Position numbers and translations under genes: made by a program. This document shows positions 54,918-64,000 of a stretch of 64,000 bases of DNA, piece by piece; position 1 is the stretch's first letter, and the number at the start of each line of letters is the position of its first letter. The notes under the pieces were generated by a model, which searched no databases, was not told the DNA's origin, and was given only the letters and a program-made list of their open reading frames with translations. The DNA is taken from NCBI GenBank assembly GCA_027604505.1, contig JADIIX010000039.1:92151-156150 (forward strand), read 5' to 3'. The stretch comes from Gonapodya sp. JEL0774. Taxonomy: Eukaryota > Monoblepharomycota > Monoblepharidomycetes > Monoblepharidales > Gonapodyaceae.

Positions 54918-55635
54918 ATGACCGAATCAGAGCATCACTCAAAGCACCACCATGACCAGTGAGTATTGACAGTTCAAGCCAAGAATTCAGGACTGAGGTG
55001 TCCATCTAGGTATGAAAAAAAACTTGAATATCTGACACACATATTCATTTGCTCTACGCTCGCATATGTCTGAATAGTCCAAAGTACCGAGAAATGGTTG
55101 GTGGGCTTGAGGTCAAGTTCGGATTCGCCGTGACTCATTCACTATTTCGGCAGATCAAAGCAGCGATCGGTAACACGAGCAAAACACGAGGAGTTGCTCC
55201 CGGTACTGTTTCGGTGCTTGAGTTCCTCCGTCTCTGCAGGAAATTCAACAGACTTTAGATTATTCGATTGTCTGAAGTCACGATCATCAAGTACATCAAG
55301 GAGCATTTCAAGGAACTCCCGCACAACGACAAGCAGATATCTCAACACGTGCGCCACGGGACTAAAGTTGGAGTCGAGTGAGTTTCTCACTGTGGCGGTT
55401 TGGAACCTTCAGACGCATTCACCAAACAATGCTATCTTCAGCGAGAAAATCTTCTCTCGACCCAAATGCAGTCAAGGCACGCAAGATCTACTATAAGAAC
55501 CATGGAAGAACGCAGACAGCCAATAAACTCCACTCCGTCTTTCTTGTAGGTCGTGTGAAAATGCGCAAGAATAGTCATGACAAGACGCTTCCGGCAAAAA
55601 CAATCAAAGCCAAGATCTCTAAGTCCTCAAAGTAG
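54918..55635 (+). CDS. Linker-histone H1-like protein (H15 domain), 3' end unresolved
   Basis: Linker histones bind nucleosomal entry/exit DNA through a winged-helix H15 domain. Exons 54918-54958, 55078-55096, 55154-55202 and 55278-55377 close in phase. The N-terminus is short and His-rich (MTESEHHSKHHHD), followed by HPKYREMIKAAIG, KTRGVAP and VTIIKYIKEHFKELPH, then ISQHVRHGTKVGVE. HPKYREM and IIKYIKEHF are typical H15 motifs and appear only after removing short introns. Downstream a Lys/Arg-rich stretch (KMRKNSHDKTLPAKTIKAKI, stop at 55635) would suit the H1 tail, but I could not connect it in frame after exon 4. The conserved GASGSFKL-type end of the domain is not evident. The call is therefore moderate. 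Confidence 0.5.
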
Positions 55636-55840
55636 ACATTTTACTGTTCTGTGCACCGCGCGTGGGAGGGAACCTGCTTTACATAAATGGTATGCCTCCA
55701 GGATGGACCACCATTCAAGCTTTTTCTTTTGATGCAAGCTCATATGATAATTGAGATACTTTTACGATCATGACTGGCGGAAAAAGCCCATCAATAAGAA
55801 TGCAGTGACAGCCTTTGGGAACAAACAATAGTGAAACGAC

Positions 55841-56575
55841 TCAACCAAAATTTGAAACCAAGCACTGTCCTCTCACCGCTATTATAACAATCGCAATGGC
55901 TAAAAACACTCCCATAAACATCATTCTTCGTCGTCGTTTATCTTCTAGTTTGCTTCGCTGCCGTTTTCGTATTGCATCTCGTGCCTTTTCCGCGCGTTGA
56001 ACATCCAGAGCTGTGAGTATGGAAGGTTCCAGATTCTCGTGTGTTACAAGATTGCTCATGGAGTTTGACGTGCCGAGATCGGGGTGGGAGCTTCCAGAGG
56101 TTATTTTGTTTGCTCGTTTGATTGGATTATCGAGTGGGCTGAGTACAACCTCTTCCGATACATTTGCAACAACCGGCGTTTCAATGTTTCGGAGCTCTTC
56201 GAGAGTCGCTTCCAGCACAGTGCTGTCCCTATTCGATGATCCCACTAACGCCTGAATTTGAATGGAGTTCCGAGTGGCTACCGCGCTGGGAACATTGGTT
56301 CCAAATTTAGGCGTTTTCCTTGTTTCTTCGAAATTATTACTGTTTCTCAAGGAAGAGCCGAGAGCCATTTCTGCCTGATCAGACACCCGCACTGACCCAG
56401 GGAAGTCCGTTCCAAACTTCGGCGTCTTCTGACTTCCGATTTGACCATTCGACGATGCAAGGACGGCGGCAAGCTGATCAGTCAGTTCTACTGGTGGTTG
56501 AGCTTGGAAAGAAGCTCTCGAGGAGCGAGGAACATGTGATCCGAATTCGAATGTTCTCATGCTCTCTGGCTGCAT
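55841..56575 (-). CDS. Tail-anchored protein with repeated FG(T/S)xxP motifs, family not recognised
   Basis: One open exon codes 244 residues (start at 56575, or Met 6); an acceptor just upstream leaves room for an earlier exon. The cytosolic part is Ser/Asn-rich and polar, with three related motifs at ~9-17, 51-60 and 88-96 (FEFGSHVPRSS, TPKFGTDFPGS, TPKFGTNVPSA), spaced about 35-40 residues. A basic cluster (KRQRSKLEDKRRRR, ~205-218) precedes a single hydrophobic helix (~220-236, MFMGVFLAIAIVIIAV) close to the C-terminus. This fits insertion by the tail-anchor route into ER, nuclear or mitochondrial outer membrane. The basic-helix order resembles SNARE-like or nuclear-envelope tail-anchored proteins, but no heptad coiled coil is obvious. 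Confidence 0.65.
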   Translation of the reverse strand: MQPESMRTFEFGSHVPRSSRASFQAQPPVELTDQLAAVLASSNGQIGSQKTPKFGTDFPGSVRVSDQAEMALGSSLRNSNNFEETRKTPKFGTNVPSAVATRNSIQIQALVGSSNRDSTVLEATLEELRNIETPVVANVSEEVVLSPLDNPIKRANKITSGSSHPDLGTSNSMSNLVTHENLEPSILTALDVQRAEKARDAIRKRQRSKLEDKRRRRMMFMGVFLAIAIVIIAVRGQCLVSNFG

Positions 56576-57271
56576 TCTTGCAGAGGTGAGTCAGTTTGAT
56601 CGAGGCGGGAACGAACAGAAGTAAGCTCCAGAGTTATGTGGACTGTACTGGGGTTGAGCCCCGTGTTGATGGTGTCAAGGTCTGCGAATTGTTTGTACAC
56701 TTCTCCATGCGAACGCATTGATCGGAATCAGGATGATGCAAAGTCTCTTTAGCAGTCTGCTCAAGTTGGAAAAGTACACCTTTCGAACCTTGAACCTGAA
56801 CGCAGTGGCAGTCTACCCGTTAGCAAATTTGAACCTCATTGTTTTGGCGCAGCGCCGACCAAGAAGAATCCTGATCACCCTGTCCCTGACTGCAATAACG
56901 TCCTTGGACGTTTGTAGCCTTCATTTGTGAATCGGTTGCAACTTTGTACCGCCCGGCACGGTTTTTATGGACCACCAATCAGACCTTGAATTCCAGGTGG
57001 AAACTCTAATCATGATATCTTTCCCATTATTAGATTCTATTGTAATTATATATGAATTTCGAAACCGAATGCCTATTCTGAGTGGTTGACCTATTTTATT
57101 CAAATCGACGGTCTTCTCTGCGCTCATGCGAACTTGAAGGCCCCGCAGGTATTGACATTCTGCTTCTGGATTCAAAAGTTGGTGGGGGAGGGTGCACCAC
57201 CGGAATGCGAAGCCATACGGTGGTCTCATGCGTACCCTCTGTACGATTTTCTGGAGCAAGACGTCCACTGA
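56576..57271. other. Intergenic between divergent genes
   Basis: About 700 bp upstream of the polymerase theta gene. Short ORFs on both strands overlap antisense; none shows family features. An extra upstream exon of the tail-anchored protein may lie here. Confidence 0.4.
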
Positions 57272-60200
57272 ATGCCTCCAAAAAGGGCTGTCCATTCAAC
57301 ACGAGGACGTGGACGAAGTGCAATTACTGGGGAAATTGTCTCATCATCGAGCATTCAGGCGCATTTTCGTTCGAGGAAAGTTCGAGGAAATGGCGGCGCC
57401 ATGCCAGGCAAGAAGACTTCGATCGCAGGCGATGCGATGAGTGCCTCGAGTGCGGCGAACGCAGAAGTCGATTCGGGTCCTCAGAACCGTGGAGGGGACG
57501 GGACGCCATCATTATTCGATTTGGCTTCCAACCTGCCCCCACCTCCGAAACTTCCAGCTTACAAATGCCCTATTGCGAAGCGTCAACCTTTTAAGCCAGT
57601 CTCACTAGAGAGATCTCTCGGATTCAATGTCAGAAGGCCGCCATTGCTGTCTTCTCCCCCGCCGTCTACCATCCGAGTGATTGGAAAGCCGCCAAAGAAG
57701 CGAAAACGACCACCTTCGACTCAAACCACGCCAGAAACGCACAAAGATCCGGATTTGAGGAAGCCTTCGGCCACTCGGACACGTCAAGCCAAACGTTCGC
57801 AAAGCCCCACATCCCGAAGCTCAGAGAACTGTTGCCGCTCAGGTCACCTACAATTATTTCCACTTCCACAGCCCTCATCCTGCAAAGCCAATTTAAATGA
57901 CCCCTGTTGTATTCAAACCCATGACCACTTTTGCTCCTCTCCAGAGGAAAAGCCACCGTCATACCCCCGACATCTCCTGGAGAGTTCAAACACCTTGAGT
58001 GAGGACGTTCGTACTTCTCACCGAGTGGAAGTAAAAGACCAAAGTACCGTCGAGGCAAATCTTGAGGATTCTTTTGGGCACTATATCTCCTCTTTTGATG
58101 AACCTGACCCTTTTGCTGGCTCCGACGCCGATTCGGATGCCGGCGTCTGTGAACCCGCCCCGACCACGCAACTTGCCTTCGCTGGACAAAATTCGTTGTT
58201 TGCACCAACCTTTGGTGAAGGTGATGTCTTTGGAGAGACAAGTCACTCTGCAATTAATTATGAGCGGAAATTGGGCTCTGTAAGCTACCTGTCGACAAAA
58301 CAGCCGAATTCTCGCGAGAATGCGCTCGCAATGGTTGCCGCTGATGCTTGGGAGACTTCGCAGCACGTTTGGGTGGGTTCGGATGACGGAGTTACGGGCG
58401 ACGAGGGACCACCACAGTACAACACGTTGGATATAAACAGCGAAATCTGGGGTTTGCAAGAGGTGGCAGATGATGGGGTGATCATTTGGAGGGACTCTAT
58501 TGAGTGTGTACACGGCAACTGGCATGACAATTCGCGGTCGGATGCATTGACTCCAGAGAAAGCAGAAGTCGCCCAAGAAACTGATGCTGTTGTGCGAGAG
58601 GATCCGCTCGCTCGAAATGGAGAGAACGAAGGATTAGAACTTCCAGAGGATCCATCAAAATTGTGCCCTCACCAATCTGCCAGTATCCCGCAGAAACGCG
58701 CAAATGCAAACCGTGAAAGCACACGCAACTCGACGTCTACACAGTTTTTTGCTTCTGTTGGTGGAGACGAGGACCCTGACTGGGCGTTTGCTGAGCTGAG
58801 AACTGCCAATTTCAGCAGACTACCATACAAGGGGTTTTGTGTTGGTTGCGCCGGCGTACGCTCAACAGATCAGGGCGGCTTTAGCAGCACCGCGAATAAT
58901 GCTCGGCTGGAGAGTGTGACCGCTGCCGACAGTGTTGGACAAGAAGGTACTGCAGATGAGGGGCCCCTCCCGGCTCTGGGAGCTGCCCCCATTGTCACCA
59001 ATTATGATTCTGTCGCGCTTTCTACTTTAGAGAATGCGAATCATTTGATGGGAGCCACCGATGCTAGGACTCCAACGTGTTTAATTAACGCTCTTACTAC
59101 CGGTGATGTTGCCATCCCAACTGAAACCAATCCCGCCACAACTCTGCCAAGAGAAAACTTAAAGCCTCTCGATCCAGTGCTTCCCTCGGACCCCCCACTG
59201 ACCAGGCTCCGTCAGACAGTAACTGACTATCACTCGCACACATCATCCCCTCAGCATTCTTCAAAAGGTCCCCTTGATTTTAATATCCCACCGATTTCGG
59301 AGTACGTGATAAAAAATGAATTGGACGGGGTTGATCCTTTATTGCAACTGGTGTGTTGATCACTCTTGTTTTGAAGACGTTTACGCAAGAGATTGACTCA
59401 TATAGCGATGTACTTTCCCTGCGCTCCGTCTACAACGCTACCTACTCTGATGTGCCGCCAATGTACTGATAGGGTCATCCGGACTTCTCACTTCCACCAG
59501 ATATTGTCACGGCCTATGAGAAAGAAGGGATAGTAGAAATGTATGAGTGGCAGGTAAGTCTTGCCTCTTTGCAACTCTAAAAGCTTGCGCTTCTATACCA
59601 TTCACATGTTGCTATAACTTTTCTCGCCTTTCTCAATTTGAAGCGTGAATGTCTCCTCACCAATGGCGTATTGACTGGCAATCGCAACATCGTTTACAGT
59701 GCTCCTACGGGAGCGGGTAAGACTTGTGGGTCTTGGGGAGATCCAGTTTGCATTTTAGCCTGGACCCAGTATTTTTGACACCCATTTTAACGTAGTGATC
59801 TCCGATATAATTTTATTACGGCGTCTCCTTTCTGCACGTGCAGCCGCTGCCACTGGTTCCTCGAGCCGTTGCCGAGGAATGGTTGTGCTCCCTTACGTCT
59901 CTGTGGCTGCCGAAAGGAAGAAGCAGATGGAAACGGTTTTTGGGAAATGTGGGATATCCGTGCATTGCTTTTTTGGGACGGGAGGGAGTCAGGTTGCTGG
60001 AATGGACGACTGGGATGTTGGTGAGTGTTGACTCATTACCAACATCCGCTCGTGCTGGTTAATGCGAGGTATCATAATTCTGGTAGCCGTTTGCACCATT
60101 GAAAAAGCCAACTCTCTTCTTAACCGACTTGCAGAAGCCTCCCTTCTCTCTACTCTTTCTTGCCTCGTTATAGATGAAGCACATATGGTAGCCGATTCTT

Positions 60201-63200
60201 CTCGTGGCTATATTCTCGAGCTGCTTGTGACAAAGTGCATTTATGGGGCAGGAAGAGGCAACTGCCAGCTTGTTGCCATGAGTGGTACGTCCCACGGTTA
60301 TTTGACAATGAGCTTCTTGATTGTGTCCGGTGACTCTCCCTGTACGAATCAGCAACGATACCAAATATCCAACTGCTTGGTAAGCCACGTATCTGATGAA
60401 GAATCAAAGTTGTGCTCAACATATTCTGACTTTACACTCCTTTCCAATAGCTTCTTGGCTTAATGCTGGGCTTTTTGTAACTGGATTTCGACCTGTACCT
60501 GTAACAGAACATGGTGAGTATTCCATGCGATGAAGCTGGTCGCCATTGGCAAAAAGTCATGCGTTTTTCATTTGGCATGTAGTTTACATCGAAGGAAAAC
60601 TCTATGACCCAAACTTGAATGAGGAGCGCGTTTTGTGCAGGGATTTGCCCAAATCGGATCCTGATGGCCTCTGTGAGTCTCTCCTTCCCCGTCACTGCCA
60701 CACGAAGTTTCTCTTCAATGTCTGATGTTCTCCAATGCTCGTGATTTTAAAAGTTCCTCTTGTCAATGAAACCACTGGTGGTGGGCATTCGGTCCTTGTT
60801 TTCTGCCCAACGAAGAAACTCTGCGAATCTGCGGCCATGTTGATGGGAAAGCTCGCACAGGATCCTCTAGATTCGGATGCCGTCGGGCCTCGGACGCAGT
60901 TGGTCATGGAATTGAGCCGTACACCCGGAGGCCTAGACCCAGTTTTGGAGATTACAGTTCCCAAAGGAATAGCATACCATCACTCTGTAAGTGTTGCACC
61001 GTGGCTTGTGGTGTGATCTGCGACTTGAGCTTGTATTTTTAACATGCTAGGGCCTGACCGCTGAAGAGCGAGAGCTTATCGAGCAGGCGTTTCATGCTGG
61101 CATCCTTAATGTTCTTACAGCAACATCGACACTTGCGTCTGGGGTTAATCTTCCCGCCAGACGTGTTATTTTCAGGGCCCCGTACGTTGCTCGCGAGATT
61201 CTGGATGCCGGATCGTACGTACAGATGAAAGGTCGTGCAGGTCGGAAAGGCAAAGACACCAAAGGGGAGTCCGTAATTATGTGCAAGCAGAATCAGCTCG
61301 ACGATGTTCGGACCCTGCTTGCATCCAAGCTGCAACCGATCACATCCTGTTTGACCCACGACATGAAGGGCATGAAAAGAGCCCTAATGGAAGTTATTGC
61401 AACCAGAATGGTGAAAACCGAGAGTGACGTGATTGATTACCTGGAATGCACATTGTTGTATGCGGAGGAACGCGGCAACAAAGACGCCTCTCCAGTCGTC
61501 ATGAGAGAAGAAGCATCCAAAGGAGGTGGATTTATCCTGGGGAAGGCATGGGCTTCAGCGAGGAGTGCTCTCCATTACCTCACTGACCAGGAAATGGTGA
61601 CGAGAGTTGATTCTGGCTCGATGTTGCACCTTGGTCATTTTGAGAACCAGAGCGAGCAACGATCGTTTGAATCGCCATCACCGGGGGTAGCTTACACTGC
61701 AACACGTTTGGGAATCGCGACCATGGCCAGTTCTTTGAGTCCGGAAGAGTCGATGTGGGCATATCAAGAGTTAAAATCTGCTCAAACGCACTTCGTGCTT
61801 GAAGATGAACTGCATGTTGTCTATCACGTGACACCCATCTACTATCTGCCACCCCCCAACTGGAAACGATTTTTCGATATATGGCTCACTATGTCAGAAG
61901 TGAAAAAACTTGTGTTGGCTGCGTTGGGTGTCAACAATGCAGAGAGTATAATTCTCACACTCAGGAGAAACAGCAAGGCCGCAGATAAATTTCCTGTCGA
62001 GGATGTGATGAGACTTACAAGGTGAGTTGCCACCATTTGAATTTGTTAGTGTCAATTATGGAGCGAATCTTCCAGGTGATATTACCAGTTATCTCTTCTG
62101 ATAATCTTGCGACAGGTTTTATGTGTCGATGATGCTCCATGACCTCATCAAAGAAGTACCGTTTATAGAAATAATTCAGCGATACGATGTGAATAGGGGC
62201 ATTTTGCAGCAACTTCAAACTCAGAGTGCAACGTTTGCGGGGATGATAACGATATTTTGTGAAAGGTGAGGTCTCTTTGCGTTTCCGATCAATGTGCTCT
62301 ACCTCCTGTAATGTTTTGTTTCAGGCTTGGCTGGAATCTCATGAGGTTGATTTTGCATCAGCTTCAAGAAAGGCTTAGTTTTGGCATTGAGAATGTGAGA
62401 CCATCCTTTGCTCTTATTGTTATTGAACTAATCGAAATTTGTGATTCGGGTTGGTCAGGAACTTTTGGAACTTGTTCGAATCCCGCACGTCAAAGGTATG
62501 CCCATCCACTCACGAGATTTCTGTCCTCGTTCATCGCTCATCGTGGGCGCTATGAAGGCACAGGTGCCCGTTTACTTTGGAAGGCTGGCCTGAGAACATT
62601 GGCCGCTGTGGTATGCTGTAATATGATGAGCCAGTAAAGTTGGGATCTCTCTAATGAATGCCGGCTATCTTTCAGGCGTGCTCCACACCCAATGAAATAT
62701 TCCACCATCTATCGGAAGGTCGTCCTTTTCAATCCACTAAGAGGTCCATTGACGGACCTTCGAACGAGGATTATCAACGTCGAATTGAATATCGTGCTGC
62801 ACACTCGATTGTGCAAGCCGCCCGATGTATGATGGAGAGTGAAAGTCCCTACGGCAAGACTAAGACAAAGGAGGACAAATCTGCAACCGTCGGTTTTCGA
62901 CCTCTTCTGGCGCTCTGGGGCCGACAGCAAGGACTCCGCGAAATTGATTGTATGGTCCCCATCAAAACTCCATTAGCAGATCCTGGCATCACAGTTCCTG
63001 GGATTGATTCTTCTCCTTCGTCAATTGCTGTGGGGAGCCAGGTCACCCGGGCCATCATTCGGAGCGTTCATCCAGGATCCATTACGATCGCGGGACAAGC
63101 CAAAGCCCAAGTAGCCTCACGAGAAACAAGCGCAGGATTGGCAAAGAGTGGACATCTTGGTATGTCAAACGTCGAAATGGCATTTTCCGAAGCAGGGCAA

Positions 63201-64000
63201 TCGAAGTCAATGGATAATGAGAAAGCAAACATAAACGCAACTGGCCGACCTCAACTTTGCAGTGGCAGTTTCCCTATCGGATCAAGCTCCAAATTTCAAA
63301 GGGCTCCTATTCTTGACCTAAAGCCGAACAACGTTCCGCAATCGTTTGAAAGGTTGAACGTCATGGAGGACCGAGAACAATTTGAGATTTTTCTGCGCGA
63401 ATGGTCAGAAAACGCCACATGGGTGTTCTCCATTGCAACGCTGACAAAAGGAGATAATACTGTTATGACGGGTCTTGCCATCAGTTATGCGCCTGGTTAT
63501 GTCTGTTACCTTGATGTCGAAAGTCCATTGTGGGACTGGAGCGTGATTCGTCAGCGCTTCCGCGACACTGGCGTGTTCAAAATTGCATTCGATATGAAAT
63601 TGCACATGAAGCATCTGATAAGGAATGGTACATCCGCTCGAGCTTGGCTCATGGACCCTCGTGTTGCATCCTGGTGCTTAAATCACGATGAGGAGGAGAA
63701 GCCACTTTCCAAGCTCCTAGAGCAACATTTACCGCTGCTGAACATAAAACGGGGACCACGTACACCTTCTGATGTTGCATGCTTCGAGGTTCATCAAGTG
63801 TGGTTTCTAATGACCCATCTTGCCACTCGACTTGATCAGCAGTGTATGCTAGATCACTTCTTGAACATTGAGATGTCACTTAACTATATCCTTGCCGTAA
63901 TGGAGGAGACTGGCGTGGGTTTTGTTCCCCACAGTTTCACCAACCATTGGGCGGTGTTCTCCCGCAGATTGCAGGAGCTCGAAAGAGAGGCATACAACTT
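57272..64000 (+). CDS. POLQ: DNA polymerase theta (helicase-polymerase), 3' truncated
   Basis: Pol theta drives microhomology-mediated repair of double-strand breaks. Exons 57272-59350, 59473-59553, 59644-59725, 59796-60020, 60087-60284, 60353-60379, 60451-60513, 60583-60672, 60754-60986, 61051-62021, 62116-62265, 62325-62394, 62459-62495, 62564-62610 and 62676->64000 close in phase; about 1,890 residues are visible. Residues 1-690 are disordered and unlike other proteins. The superfamily 2 helicase follows: YEWQRECLL, Walker [14 protein letters not shown] box, [46 protein letters not shown]. Next come the winged-helix and ratchet regions ([39 protein letters not shown]). A spacer of under 200 residues leads to an exonuclease-like fold lacking the DxE of motif I, hence probably inactive. 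The start of the family A polymerase ([12 protein letters not shown]) is at the edge. The palm catalytic residues are outside the window. Confidence 0.95.

Noticed and set aside
60059-63879. Several minus-strand ORFs of 60-110 codons under the polymerase gene
   Set aside because: All are antisense to exons with clear helicase or exonuclease-like motifs.

Overview
The window reads as nuclear DNA of an intron-rich, compact eukaryotic genome, most likely an early-diverging (chytrid-like) fungus. Most genes have several short GT-AG introns (commonly 50-80 nt), intergenic spaces are often below 1 kb, and the gene set is fungal in flavour: a Crz1-like zinc-finger regulator, TIM23, PEX19 with a yeast-like CaaX box, a CNBP/Gis2-type zinc-knuckle protein and a YOR1/MRP-type ABC transporter. 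A helicase-polymerase of the DNA polymerase theta class, which is generally missing from yeasts, argues for a lineage outside the Dikarya. The placement is inference; no marker gene settles it. I saw no tRNA, rRNA, CRISPR array, transposon or viral element.

Layout, left to right. 1-7654 (+): C-terminal half of midasin (ribosome assembly). 7760-8161 (-): small one-helix membrane protein. 8410-10095 (-): CWC2 (spliceosome). 10195-11703 (-): RAI1/DXO decapping nuclease. 11997-14746 (+): Ser-rich protein of unknown role. 14905-16386 (+): short-chain dehydrogenase. 16476-17997 (-): TIM23. 18087-18974 (-): METTL7-like methyltransferase. 19700-26032 (+): 29-exon ABCC transporter. 26665-28750 (-): protein with nine CCHC knuckles. 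28960-29346 (-): short uncharacterised ORF. 29704-35687 (+): large Ras guanine-nucleotide exchange factor carrying the only assembly gap. 36765-39520 (+): Crz1-like factor. 40228-41911 (-): BuGZ/ZNF207 homologue. 42242-44016 (-): sterol C4-methyl-oxidase-like enzyme. 45157-46871 (+): ZPR1. 47090-49284 (+): PEX19. 49676-51912 (+): heavily N-glycosylated type I membrane protein. 53409-54626 (+): 2-keto-4-pentenoate hydratase family enzyme. 54918-~55635 (+): linker-histone-like protein. 55841-56575 (-): tail-anchored protein with three FG-type repeats. 57272->64000 (+): DNA polymerase theta, cut off by the right edge.

Most exon models below were built by hand from the sequence. For almost all genes the splice phases close and the joined exons give a continuous family-like protein. 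Two places do not: a one-base excess in the ABC transporter (near 24,328-24,333) and a few missing residues in the RasGEF catalytic domain beside the assembly gap.

The genes are housekeeping functions (ribosome assembly, splicing, RNA quality control, organelle import, calcium/Ras signalling, lipid metabolism, DNA repair) and do not form a cluster or one pathway. I found no convincing new multi-gene system. The most interesting items are the altered domain spacing of the polymerase theta homologue, the long C-terminal tail on TIM23, three GC-AG introns, 15-16 nt micro-exons, and several lineage-specific surface or membrane proteins without a recognised family.
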